Shown here: positions 1 through 9,382 of the stretch, one piece after another
Position numbering within the stretch: the stretch's first letter is position 1
Layout of the letters: each line of letters opens with the position of its first letter
NCBI GenBank assembly: GCA_003554145.1
Contig: PWFS01000100.1
Location: 1 to 44,174, forward strand
Reading direction: 5' to 3'
DNA: 44,174 nucleotides
Source of the DNA: Halobacteroidaceae bacterium
Lineage (GTDB): Bacteria > Bacillota > Halanaerobiia > B1SED10-174
The notes under the pieces: model-generated
The model's database searches: none
Seen by the model: only the letters and a program-made list of their open reading frames with translations
Told to the model about the DNA's origin: nothing
Position numbers and translations under genes: made by a program

Positions 1-178
1 CAACGCCAGCATTTTCAATCCTGGCCTCCACCTCAAATTTGGTTTCACCTTTTTCTACATAATGGTCTTCAACAGAAACAGAAAAAAATGGATCCCAAAA
101 CTGCGCACAGCCTGCTAGGGAAAGAATAACCGTCGTCAAGACAATTAAACCAAAAATTCTGAAACTTTTGCCTTCCAT
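1..178 (-). CDS. Putative lipoprotein, truncated by the window edge
   Basis: Reverse-strand reading MEGKSFRIFGLIVLTTVILSLAGCAQFWDPFFSVSVEDHYVEKGETKFEVEARIENAGV...; signal peptide with lipobox LAGC; no stop before the edge. Confidence 0.75.
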   Translation of the reverse strand, partial: MEGKSFRIFGLIVLTTVILSLAGCAQFWDPFFSVSVEDHYVEKGETKFEVEARIENAGV

Positions 179-462
179 TGTTCGGCCCTCCCTTTCGTGA
201 GAAGAAGTATCAAGGCACGGCCCTTGTATTATATCAGTTCAATAGGATTATTCCCCTTTCCTCCCTTAATTTTGTTAGCTTTTTGCTCAATCAAGTTTTG
301 TTTTCAAATTTAACCTTTGAAAAAAGCAGCCCTGGCCAGTTCTGAAATTAGCCTTGCTGCCCCACAAAATTCCCCGCATAACAAACTACTGCCAAATTAA
401 AACTATGTAGCCCCTTTCATGGTTTGGAAAAGTCTCCAGGGTGTTATGATTGTTTTATAGTC

Positions 463-488
463 TTTTGGGGTGGGGCCCCACCCCAAAA
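463..488. repeat. Perfect 26-bp palindrome TTTTGGGGTGGGGCCCCACCCCAAAA
   Basis: Direct reading; no spacer between the arms. Confidence 0.85.
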
Positions 489-522
489 AATCAAAAAATA
501 GGGGGTTTACAAATAATGGCAA

Positions 523-800
523 AAACTTATTAACTTGAAGAAAATGCTGGCAGAAAAAGAACCAGAGTTAGCGGTCCTTATAGAGTTTAGGGATAATTCA
601 AACCCCCAGTAGCCGACAGGGTAGCTATTGCTAACAGGTGGATTGACAGAGGCTATAATGCAGCAACAGTTTTCTTTTTTGCGATGTTTTATGAAGATTC
701 ATTTGTTAACTCCTTAATTGGGAAGATTTGGTCTGGTGGAAGCCAGTTTCAACTACCCTGGGAATCTTTTCGGGTTGAAAAAAGACCTGATTTGGGTTAA
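523..800 (+). pseudogene. Possible frameshifted or degraded small ORF of unknown function
   Basis: Frame 1 reads LKKMLAEKEPELAVLIEFRDNSN, then continues after a one-base shift at the C5 run (603-607) as PPVADRVAIANRWIDRGYNAATVFFFAMFYEDSFVNSLIGKIWSGGSQFQLPWESFRVEKRPDLG-stop(798-800). Confidence 0.35.
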
Positions 801-815
801 TATAAATAACAAGGT

Positions 816-892
816 GGGGCTATAGCTCAGTAGGATAGAGCGACAGATTCCTAATCTGTAGGCCGCAGGTTCGAATCCTGCTAGCCTCACCA
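816..892 (+). tRNA. tRNA-Arg(CCT), CCA encoded
   Basis: Cloverleaf: GGGGCTA/TAGCCTC acceptor, ACAGA-TTCCTAA-TCTGT anticodon arm, GCAGG-TTCGAAT-CCTGC T arm, terminal ACCA. Confidence 0.93.
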
Positions 893-923
893 CTAAGAAA
901 TATTTCCCATGAGAGATTTTAGA

Positions 924-947
924 AACCGCCTTTGTGGCGGTTTTTTT
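924..947 (+). terminator. Rho-independent terminator after tRNA-Arg
   Basis: aaccgcc-tttgt-ggcggtt followed by a T run. Confidence 0.8.
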
Positions 948-1271
948 GTTTTTGTGGTGTGCCCATATAAGCACGTAATATCTATCCGGTGAAACCTTGC
1001 TCGAGTCAGGTAACACTTGGCACAAAAATGTCGCCAAAAAGCCCATGTTTAAAAGATACTTGGCCTTTCAAGCAAAAAAACGGCTGTAACTATGATTTTC
1101 TATCTACTATATTCTCTATTCATTCTCCCACCGCTAATAAATTTCCAGAATAAATTAGTTTATTTTTGCGGGAAAACGTATTGAAAGCCAGTTCTATAAA
1201 AAACAGTTCCGAAAAAAACGGCACCAAGGAGCTTTACGCTCTTTGCTGCCGTTTCCCTACATTAAGGGCTT

Positions 1272-3092
1272 TTATTTCCCGACTGTCTTTTCCAGAAAAT
1301 CAAGGATCCGCCGGTAGACCTTTATTTCATTTTCTTTTTTGGAAAATCCGTGGCCTTCATCCTCCAAAATGAGGTATTCAACCTCCTCATTACCCGCCTT
1401 CTCGATAGCTTCAACCATTTGATCGGATTCTTTTTTAACCACCCGGGGATCGTTGGCCCCCTGAATTACGAGCATGGGTTTGCTCATATTTTCTGTATAG
1501 TTGATGGGTGAATCTTCCTCAAATTTTTCTTTGTTCTTTTCCGGATCTCCGACCAATTGTCTCATAAGCGGTTTCCAGAAATCCGGCACCGAATCTACAA
1601 AGGTAAACAGGTTGCTTACCCCAAAGATATCGATAACTGTTGTAAAATATTCGGGATGCCTGCCGTGCAGGAGGAGAGCCATATATCCACCATAGCTTCC
1701 GCCCATTAAAATTATTTCTCCCTTTTCCACATAGCCTTTTGCAATTAACCAATCCATTCCAGCAACACAGTCCAGCCTCGGACCATAACCCCAGTCCCCT
1801 TCAACCATCTTTTTAAATTTCGTTCCATAACCATCTGAACCCCGGAAATTGGGAGCAAAAATGCTATAACCTGAATTTAGGAGGAACTGAAAAAGGGGCC
1901 GGAAGGTTTTTCTTTCTATTGATTGCGGACCTCCGTGGGGCCAGAAAATTATTTTGCCATTACTATTTGCAGCATGGGCTCTAAAAAAGAGGGCCTCAAT
2001 CTCCAGGCCATCATAAGATTGATAGGTAACTGTTTCGGCATCCACAAGCTCTTTTTTACTAACTCCGGGAACATTTATATCGGTTAGTTGCTCCCATTCG
2101 TTGTTCTCCGGGGTTTTTCTGAAAATATTGCTCGGGGATACAGCCGAGTTGCCCTGAAGATACAAACCACCTTTTTCACTAACCTTTATCTTCTCAATGG
2201 TGGAAACGGGTATTGGAATTTCGGAAAGTTCTCCTGTGTTTACATCATAATAATAGAGCTTACTTTCCACTCCCGTATTTACACCCAGATAAAAACCCTT
2301 ATTTTTCTTATCATATTCGAGGGAAATAATATCTTCCCCCTCTAAAGCTTTTACTGCCTCGCATTTCCTTCCGGAGATATCGAAGCGGGCTAAATAGTGG
2401 AAATCCTCACCATAATTGGTGAGAAAATAAAGTTCATCATCGGAAATAAATTTGCAATCCACTACCGCATATTCTCCCGCCTCACCTTTTCGGGCATCAG
2501 GAATCAACTCAATTTCTTCATTATTCCCGGTACGAAGGAACCCCTTCTGATAGGTATTGCCATAAACCTCCTGAAAAGCTATGGACTTCTCCCCCGGGCT
2601 CACATCACGCAGAGTAGTAAGCCTGTCTTCTTTCTCGAGAACCACCTTTTCCTCTTCCTTCTCTAAGTCCCAGCAGTAGCTTTTTAAATACTGGGGATTA
2701 TCTTTGGTCGAAACGTAATAGAGTTTCTTCCCGTCTTCAGAAAGGGTTATCGGCATGTGTCGCTCCCCTTCTTTAACCCGTAGGGGTCTGACCTGCCCCC
2801 CCTGGGGGGGCATCGCATAAATCTGGCTTTTTTCATCTCCATCCCGGTCATGAGCTAAAATGACAAATTCACCGTTGGGATCATACATAATCCCGTGGTT
2901 GCTCTGATCAACAAAGGTCAGGGGATAGGGAAATGTCTGGGGTAAATCCATTCCCCAGAGATTGAATTTGCCGTTGATATTAGTGCTGAAAATCAGTTGC
3001 TTTTCTGCCGGGTCAACTTCAAAATTCTCAATCTTGATGGTCCGGAAAAAATTTTCAATATCCGGCCGGGAAAATTTAATCATCATATTCAC
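1272..3092 (-). CDS. S9 family peptidase (prolyl oligopeptidase / acylaminoacyl-peptidase type)
   Basis: N-terminal beta-propeller-like repeats; C-terminal alpha/beta hydrolase with FWPHGGPQ, FRGSDGYG, GGSYGGYM nucleophile and DEGHGF. Confidence 0.9.
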   Translation of the reverse strand: MNMMIKFSRPDIENFFRTIKIENFEVDPAEKQLIFSTNINGKFNLWGMDLPQTFPYPLTFVDQSNHGIMYDPNGEFVILAHDRDGDEKSQIYAMPPQGGQVRPLRVKEGERHMPITLSEDGKKLYYVSTKDNPQYLKSYCWDLEKEEEKVVLEKEDRLTTLRDVSPGEKSIAFQEVYGNTYQKGFLRTGNNEEIELIPDARKGEAGEYAVVDCKFISDDELYFLTNYGEDFHYLARFDISGRKCEAVKALEGEDIISLEYDKKNKGFYLGVNTGVESKLYYYDVNTGELSEIPIPVSTIEKIKVSEKGGLYLQGNSAVSPSNIFRKTPENNEWEQLTDINVPGVSKKELVDAETVTYQSYDGLEIEALFFRAHAANSNGKIIFWPHGGPQSIERKTFRPLFQFLLNSGYSIFAPNFRGSDGYGTKFKKMVEGDWGYGPRLDCVAGMDWLIAKGYVEKGEIILMGGSYGGYMALLLHGRHPEYFTTVIDIFGVSNLFTFVDSVPDFWKPLMRQLVGDPEKNKEKFEEDSPINYTENMSKPMLVIQGANDPRVVKKESDQMVEAIEKAGNEEVEYLILEDEGHGFSKKENEIKVYRRILDFLEKTVGK

Positions 3093-3430
3093 CTCGCAAT
3101 TTAATTTTGCAAAATATGGTACCGCTCCAATCTTTTATTTCTCTTTTTTCCTTCCATTCCCTTGTTAAATAGCAAATAATGGTTTCCTTGGCAGATCCCA
3201 CGCAGTTAATTAAAAATATATCCCTTACTCCCAGTGGAGGATTACTCAGGAATTATTAAAATCTGTTTCCCTTGCTGCCCAGTTTCTTTTAAATGAGTGA
3301 ACATCAAATCCCGCCTTTTAGCTTTCATTCACTGCAATTCTCTTCAGTATGGTCCCTAAGGAAATTTGGAAATAAAATATTAAAAATTAAATTGGTTTAA
3401 CCAATTGCCACCAGCAATTTATACGTAAAA

Positions 3431-3472
3431 CGAGTTGCCCGGGTCCAATACTTTTTTCACCCGGACAACTCG
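3431..3472 (-). terminator. Hairpin terminator downstream of the transglutaminase gene
   Basis: cgagttgcccgggt ... acccggacaactcg, about a 14-bp stem with one mismatch, followed by TTTT on the minus strand. Confidence 0.65.
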
Positions 3473-3477
3473 ATCAG

Positions 3478-4500
3478 TCAAGGTGCGATTTCAGGCGCTA
3501 CGTAAAAGACATCAACTGCTGACGTAAAGCTGTCAATCTGGAGAGGGGTATCCCTTTGGAATACCCTGAGATCGGGAGCACCGTCAGGAACCAGCATGAT
3601 CCCGCCTATCACTCTTTCATCCTCGGCGAGGAATACTCTCTGGTCGTACCCCGAGGCGAAATGAAAGAGATAGGGTCCCAAAAACAGGAAATAGCGATTT
3701 TTTCGATACCAGCCCACGGGACCGTCAGCTGACAGGACCTCAACAGAGCCGGGTCCCTGGGCTAAAGCCTCCCCAAGCTCTACCGCATTGAGCGGAACTC
3801 CATTGGCCCGGAAGACATAGCCCAGTTGGGGGTCAGCCACTACCCACTTCTCGTGATCGTCCAGCCAGACCTCGGCCACCACGTGACCTGCACCGGAACG
3901 CGCTGTAGCTGCTTGCCTGGTCTTCAGGCCCACCATTCGCGCCGGCATATCCAGGGCCTGAGCCGCACCCACCATTACCAGGCTGTACTCCACACACCGG
4001 AAACTGGCTCCATCCTCCGCTTCCTTAAGAATCACCAGGGGGTTTGATGATGAAGGCCTGTTGGTGCGCGAGTGGCTCCACCGACTGTTAACCCACCCGG
4101 CCAGGGCCGCCACCTGCTCAAACTCATCATCAATACCTCCAATCACATCATCCAGCTCGTACTCGACGCGTAACTGAGCTGGACCCGGATCGTCCGGACT
4201 ATGGTACAGCAACGGACTCGGTTCCCCGGCCGCTTCTACCCATTGAACGCGGGGGACCACCAGGTAGGGACCCGCGGTCAGAATGATGGCCAATGACAGG
4301 GCCACAACGATACCCAGTGATAACCAACCGCAAAGGTATCCCGTCAGCACCAGGATAACACCTATTGCGATGAAGGAGTACGTACTGCCTAAATAGCTGA
4401 TCCCAAACAGGAATAGCAGGGTGCAGGCCACAATCGCTACAACAGGAAGCCCGAATCGAACCCCCGGGTGTTTCTCCAGCCTTTCAATCAAATTTTTCAT
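3478..4500 (-). CDS. Membrane-anchored transglutaminase-like domain protein, catalytic triad apparently intact
   Basis: N-terminal TM helices; SFRCVEYSLVMVGAAQALDMPARMVG (Cys), GHVVAEVWL (His), WVVADPQLGYVF (Asp). Confidence 0.78.
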   Translation of the reverse strand: MKNLIERLEKHPGVRFGLPVVAIVACTLLFLFGISYLGSTYSFIAIGVILVLTGYLCGWLSLGIVVALSLAIILTAGPYLVVPRVQWVEAAGEPSPLLYHSPDDPGPAQLRVEYELDDVIGGIDDEFEQVAALAGWVNSRWSHSRTNRPSSSNPLVILKEAEDGASFRCVEYSLVMVGAAQALDMPARMVGLKTRQAATARSGAGHVVAEVWLDDHEKWVVADPQLGYVFRANGVPLNAVELGEALAQGPGSVEVLSADGPVGWYRKNRYFLFLGPYLFHFASGYDQRVFLAEDERVIGGIMLVPDGAPDLRVFQRDTPLQIDSFTSAVDVFYVAPEIAP

Positions 4501-4763
4501 CGAGCATGATCACCTCACAAAGTATAAGAATGTGCTTTTTATTTAAGATCAAATAATCTGTCCCTCTAACCTTCTGAACTATAACCAACTGTTTAAATCA
4601 ATTTAGTTTAACCCAAAGCAGCCCATTATTCAAGCCTAAAACAGTAAAGTGGCATTTTTTATTTAATTTTGTCCTTTTAGATTTCTCATTCAATGTTTAA
4701 GGCCTAAAATGATTATTTTTAAGATTATTTTGTTTCCTAACTGTTTTTGGATTTACTGACAAG

Positions 4764-4792
4764 TTTACATTAGCCTCTTTTTCTGCTATTCT
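4764..4792 (+). promoter_or_regulatory. Candidate sigma-A-type promoter for the two-component system
   Basis: TTTACA - 17 nt - TATTCT, 33 nt upstream of the response regulator ATG. Confidence 0.4.
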
Positions 4793-4825
4793 ATCTTTAA
4801 ATCAAGGTATGAGGGTGGTGATTTT

Positions 4826-5506
4826 ATGCCCAAGGTCTTAATCATCGATGATGATGAAAATATCTGTCAGATTCTAAAAGATTATTTTGAATACGAAGGT
4901 TTTGAAGCCATTACCGCCTTTGATGGAGAAGAAGGGCTGGAAAAAGTTCAGAATGAAGATCCTGACCTGATAATCCTCGACCTGATGCTACCCAAAATTG
5001 ACGGCTGGGAATTATGTCAACAGCTGCGGCCCGATAACGATATCCCGATAATTATCCTCAGCGCCAAGACCAAAAACACCGACCGCATTGTCGGCCTGGA
5101 GATAGGGGCGGATGATTATGTGGTCAAACCCTTCAGCCCCAAAGAAATTGTGGCCCGGGCCAAAGCGGTTCTGCGCCGCACCGAGCATCCCGACTCCCAG
5201 AAGGCCTCCTACAGCTATCCCGGTTTAGATTTAAACCTGGATAAAAGGGAAGCAATTGCGGATGGGGACAAAGTTGCCTTAACCCCCAAGGAATTTGACC
5301 TTTTGTGGTGTCTCGCTTCTTCTCCTCAACAGGTATTCAGCCGGGAAGATCTGCTGCAGAGAATCTGGGGCTATGATTTCCTGGGTGATACTCGAACGGT
5401 AGATACTCACATTAAATCTCTGCGTAATAAGCTCGGGCCTCCCTCCCGGGACTATATTCAGACCGTATGGGGGGTCGGGTATAAATTCGAGGTGAATAGC
5501 GATTAG
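4826..5506 (+). CDS. OmpR/PhoB-family response regulator
   Basis: Receiver IIDDDENICQIL, LDLMLP, KPFSPKE; winged helix TRTVDTHIKSLRNKLG...VWGVGYKF. Confidence 0.95.
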   Translation: MPKVLIIDDDENICQILKDYFEYEGFEAITAFDGEEGLEKVQNEDPDLIILDLMLPKIDGWELCQQLRPDNDIPIIILSAKTKNTDRIVGLEIGADDYVVKPFSPKEIVARAKAVLRRTEHPDSQKASYSYPGLDLNLDKREAIADGDKVALTPKEFDLLWCLASSPQQVFSREDLLQRIWGYDFLGDTRTVDTHIKSLRNKLGPPSRDYIQTVWGVGYKFEVNSD

Positions 5507-5528
5507 ACCCTATTCCCTTTTTTACAAA

Positions 5529-7277
5529 TTGCTTTTTCGTTTCCTTTTAATCAGCCTGATCATTATACTGGTCCTCGGTTTTGCTACCATTTACTTTTTT
5601 GAAGATTTTTACTTCGATAAAGCAGAATCCGACATGGTTCAAAATAGTCGGGTTATTACTCCTCATCTGGTTGAATCAATAGAAGATGAAAACTGGCAGG
5701 AGGTCAATCAATGGCTGCAGATAATTGCCCGCCAGAATGCCGGCCAGGCCTGGCTGATCGATCAGCAGGGATTTTTGATTTTGAATTATCCTCCCATATT
5801 CGGAGAAGAGGGCCATCATGTGCAGTTTGTCCACTCCGCCCGGTTGATGGATGGCGAAACCATTTCCCAGCGGGTAGGCTCCCCCTACTTTGAACGCCCC
5901 ATGCTTTTACTGGGACTACCTTTATTCAACGGCGGGGGAGGAACCGATGCAGCCCTTCTAATTTTCTCCCCTGTGGCCGGTATCAATTCCACCATCCGGC
6001 ATGTGGAAATGATGATGATTTACTCTTCAGTTCTGGCCATATTACTGGCCATGGGCCTGGCCTATCGCTGGTCCAGGGTCCTGTCCTTTCCCCTGCAGAA
6101 AATGCGGAATGTTGCTCTGGAAATGAGTAAAGGTAGTTTTGGCAAAACCATTGAACTTAAAAGCAATAATCAGGAAATTGACGACCTGGCCAGCAGTATG
6201 AATTTTATGTCTCAACAACTGCAAGAAACCATGGAAGACCTGGTCCAGGAGAAAAATAAGTTAAATTATATTCTCACAGGAATGGATGAAGGTGTTTTAA
6301 CAGTTAATGCTCAACAGGAAATTATTTTAATCAATAATTCCCTGAAAAACATGCTGCATATCAGGGGAGAAAAAACTGGAAAAGAACTGGAAGGAGTTAT
6401 AACCAACGAATCTATTCTTAAACCATTTCAGCAGAGCCTGGAACAGGGCCGCCCCTCTTATAATGAAATTACTCTGGAGGAAAATAATACCCAGAAAAGG
6501 ATTCTCATTCACTGCACTCCAATCTATGATCAAAAGGAGAACCTGTGGGGTGTGGTGGGAATATTCCAGGATATCAGCGAAAGGTGGCGTTTTGAGCAGC
6601 TCCAGAAGGACTTTGTTGCCAATGTTTCCCATGAATTAAAAACTCCCCTGTCTTCTATCCGGGGAGCAGCAGAAGTGCTGGCTGACGACGTTTTAGAAGC
6701 CCCCACCGATCGTCAGCGCTACCTGGAGATTATCTTAAATGAGGCCCAGGGATTAACCAATCTGGTGGATGGAGTTTTAGATCTGGCAGCATTTGATTCC
6801 CGCACCGAGGCCAAAAGCAAAGAAAAACTTGAAGTCGGGGAAACCCTGCAAAATGTATCCTTTATCTTTAAGAAAAGTGTTCGCCTGGAAAAAAATCAAC
6901 TCCAGATAATCAAACCCGAGAAACCACTCTTTATTAAGGCCAACCCCCTCAATATTAAACAGGTTTTGCTCAATCTTCTGGATAACGCTTATAAGTTCTC
7001 CCCCAACCCTTCTCCCATTGAAATGGGAGTAAAAGAAAAAAATGGGGAGGTTATGTTCTGGGTTAAAGATCAGGGTATCGGCATACCCTGTCAGGAAATT
7101 GAAAACATCTGGGAACGGTTTTACAAGGCAGATAAATCCCGTGACCGGCAGAAAGACGGCAGTGGACTGGGTCTGGCTATAGTCAAAGAAATAGTAGAAC
7201 AGCACGGGGGGCAGGTTTTCGTAGAAAGTTCTCCCGGGCAGGGTTCAACCTTCGGATTCTTGTTACCCAAAATCTAA
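5529..7277 (+). CDS. Membrane sensor histidine kinase (HAMP-PAS-HisKA-HATPase_c), TTG start
   Basis: Two TM segments; DFVANVSHELKTPLSSIRG H-box; NLLDNAYKFSP N-box; DQGIGIP, GSGLGLAIVKEIVEQHGG. Confidence 0.95.
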   Translation: MLFRFLLISLIIILVLGFATIYFFEDFYFDKAESDMVQNSRVITPHLVESIEDENWQEVNQWLQIIARQNAGQAWLIDQQGFLILNYPPIFGEEGHHVQFVHSARLMDGETISQRVGSPYFERPMLLLGLPLFNGGGGTDAALLIFSPVAGINSTIRHVEMMMIYSSVLAILLAMGLAYRWSRVLSFPLQKMRNVALEMSKGSFGKTIELKSNNQEIDDLASSMNFMSQQLQETMEDLVQEKNKLNYILTGMDEGVLTVNAQQEIILINNSLKNMLHIRGEKTGKELEGVITNESILKPFQQSLEQGRPSYNEITLEENNTQKRILIHCTPIYDQKENLWGVVGIFQDISERWRFEQLQKDFVANVSHELKTPLSSIRGAAEVLADDVLEAPTDRQRYLEIILNEAQGLTNLVDGVLDLAAFDSRTEAKSKEKLEVGETLQNVSFIFKKSVRLEKNQLQIIKPEKPLFIKANPLNIKQVLLNLLDNAYKFSPNPSPIEMGVKEKNGEVMFWVKDQGIGIPCQEIENIWERFYKADKSRDRQKDGSGLGLAIVKEIVEQHGGQVFVESSPGQGSTFGFLLPKI

Positions 7278-7438
7278 TTAAAAGCTGAATCCCGAAAAAC
7301 ATCCAATCACCCTTTTTTTTTGTGTTCCTGAATAAATGAAACCAATAATTCGCTTTTTTTTCATTCTTTTAACATAGTAATCTCACACTTACCCTTTATA
7401 GTAGGAACTGAACAGGGATCACAAAGGAGGGGAATAAA

Positions 7439-7633
7439 ATGTTTATCAAGAGATCACTGCTGCTGCTTCTGATTCTTGTTCTGGCTATCGGTTCAATTGG
7501 TTTAACCGGATGTGGCCCGCCACCTGAAGAAGACTTTGAAGATATAGAAGAAGATCCTTTCGTTGACCCTGAAGCAGAGAATGAAGAAGATCTGCAGCTT
7601 GATCCGGAAACTGAAGAAGACCCATTTGAATAA
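7439..7633 (+). CDS. Small, very acidic putative lipoprotein
   Basis: Signal peptide with lipobox LTGC, then about 39 residues with roughly half Asp/Glu and no Lys/Arg; RBS aaaggaggggaata just upstream. Confidence 0.7.
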   Translation: MFIKRSLLLLLILVLAIGSIGLTGCGPPPEEDFEDIEEDPFVDPEAENEEDLQLDPETEEDPFE

Positions 7634-7650
7634 AACTATAGAACCCAACA

Positions 7651-7675
7651 GAATGCCCCCCGACGGGGGCATTCT
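7651..7675 (+). terminator. Rho-independent terminator-like hairpin
   Basis: gaatgcccccc-gac-gggggcattc then ttta; follows the small lipoprotein stop. Confidence 0.65.
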
Positions 7676-7747
7676 TTATTAAAAAAAGAGGACTGTGCCC
7701 CGTGAGGTGGAATTAAATAAGAGATCCTGTTTGCAGGAGGTGCCCAC

Positions 7748-8695
7748 TTGAATCGAGAAAAAATCCCCCAGATGCTATTCTATTTTCTTATTATCCTTCT
7801 TTTTTCGGGATCTTTTTTCCTGCCATCTCTTATCCCGGGTCAAGCTACCTACCGGATAGTTGAAACCCATCACACTGAAGGTTTAATTGGAGAAGCCCTC
7901 TATTTTTTCCCGCCCCAGAATCCCTTTCAGGAAATTGAAGATCTTTTTATTGAAATTCCCCGCCGGACCTCCTTTGTTCCCCAAAGGTCACCTGCAACCC
8001 TGGAACTAATTGGGGCCAGCTATTTCCAGGTAAAATATCAGGCGACTGTTTTTGAGAGGCCCGCCTTTTTCCAGGAAGATAATTCTCCCAACTATTATCT
8101 GGGCCCCAGCCAGTCCATTGAAACCAACCATCCCCTCCTTATCTATACTGCTCGTCAGGTTACCTCGGAGGGCAGCAACTATCAACAAACCATAGCAGAA
8201 CTGCAGTCCTTCATCCACAACCAAATTCAGGTCCTGCCCCCGGAAAAAACCGCCCATTCGGCCCTGACCGCACTGCAAAGCCGAGAAGGAAGCCCGGCAG
8301 ATACCGCCTTTCTTTTTTCCGGACTGATCCGGACCAGGGGCATCCCCGCCCGGGCAGTCAGTGGTATTAAACTTCCGACTTTCCTGCCTCTTTTCAACAG
8401 GCAAACTGCAGGAGATAGCGCTGCGTGGGCTGAAATTCATACCCCTGAAAAAGGCTGGCAAAGATATTCAATTGCACCGATTTCGTTTATTTCTCCCCTG
8501 CAACTGCCTTTTTTAGAAACAGGAGGCATGGGCCTGGGCCCCGGGCGAACCTCTGTCGAAGCCACCCTGATCTGGCACAATACCCTGACCTGGCTCCTGA
8601 TTTACTGGGGTTTCCTGGTAGTGTTATCCATTGGGGGTTTCCTGCTGATTAAAAACAGGCGGTCATCATCATCTTTTCCCCCTGAAATAGAATAG
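7748..8695 (+). CDS. Transglutaminase-fold membrane protein, predicted non-catalytic
   Basis: REGSPADTAFLFSGLIRTRGIPARAVSG and AAWAEIHTPEKGWQRYSIAP resemble the transglutaminase core with Cys/His/Asp replaced; N-terminal and C-terminal TM segments. Confidence 0.6.
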   Translation: MNREKIPQMLFYFLIILLFSGSFFLPSLIPGQATYRIVETHHTEGLIGEALYFFPPQNPFQEIEDLFIEIPRRTSFVPQRSPATLELIGASYFQVKYQATVFERPAFFQEDNSPNYYLGPSQSIETNHPLLIYTARQVTSEGSNYQQTIAELQSFIHNQIQVLPPEKTAHSALTALQSREGSPADTAFLFSGLIRTRGIPARAVSGIKLPTFLPLFNRQTAGDSAAWAEIHTPEKGWQRYSIAPISFISPLQLPFLETGGMGLGPGRTSVEATLIWHNTLTWLLIYWGFLVVLSIGGFLLIKNRRSSSSFPPEIE

Positions 8696-9375
8696 GCCCG
8701 GAAAACATCTTCCACCATCAGGCCTGCTTTTTCCATTAGATCTACCATTTCTTTTTTTCCATAACCCTGTTCCACATGTCTTTCCTGATAACGCCGAAAC
8801 TTATTATCAACCTCCCGCAAAAAAAGGGTCAGTTCCACCTGCCAGCGATCCCGGTCCGGATCCACCCGATCCTCCCAGAAACAGCTGTAGTTACTGCCTT
8901 CAAACAGGTGCACTCCCGAACTTATTTTCCTTATCCGCAACCTGGTGTTAAAATCAAATATGAAAAGTCCTCCCGGTCGGAGGACTTTTCTGACCCGGAC
9001 CGCCATCTGCTCTACATCAGCAGGCTCCAGGAGATAATTTACACTGTCATACAGGGAAATAACCATATCCACGGGTTCGGGAAGAGAAAAACTGCGCATA
9101 TCACCCTGGATAAAGTGGGGGTTTTGCAGGTCCTTTTTTTTCCTTTCCGCCTGTTGGATCATATCCGGGGAAAGGTCAACTCCCCAAACCTTAAAACCCA
9201 GGCCGGCCAGACGGTGAGCCATATTACCGGTTCCACAGGCCAGATCCAGAATAGAACGGGGATAATAGGTGTAATGATCCATAAGGTCCTGAAGATAACT
9301 TACCCACCGGTCATAGTCCACAACGGCCATCAGTTCATCATAGATCTGGGCCAGAATGGTATACGGCTTACCCAT
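8602..9375 (-). CDS. Class I SAM-dependent methyltransferase
   Basis: ILDLACGTGNMAHRLAGLGFKVWGVDLSPDMI; LRPGGLFIFDFNT. Confidence 0.88.
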   Translation of the reverse strand: MGKPYTILAQIYDELMAVVDYDRWVSYLQDLMDHYTYYPRSILDLACGTGNMAHRLAGLGFKVWGVDLSPDMIQQAERKKKDLQNPHFIQGDMRSFSLPEPVDMVISLYDSVNYLLEPADVEQMAVRVRKVLRPGGLFIFDFNTRLRIRKISSGVHLFEGSNYSCFWEDRVDPDRDRWQVELTLFLREVDNKFRRYQERHVEQGYGKKEMVDLMEKAGLMVEDVFRAYSISGGKDDDDRLFLISRKPPMDNTTRKPQ

Positions 9376-9382
9376 AGGACAT

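Noticed and set aside
753-1046. 97-aa minus-strand ORF
   Set aside because: It overlaps the antisense of a clear tRNA-Arg and its terminator (the peptide VRLAGFEPAAYRL is the typical antisense-tRNA artefact).
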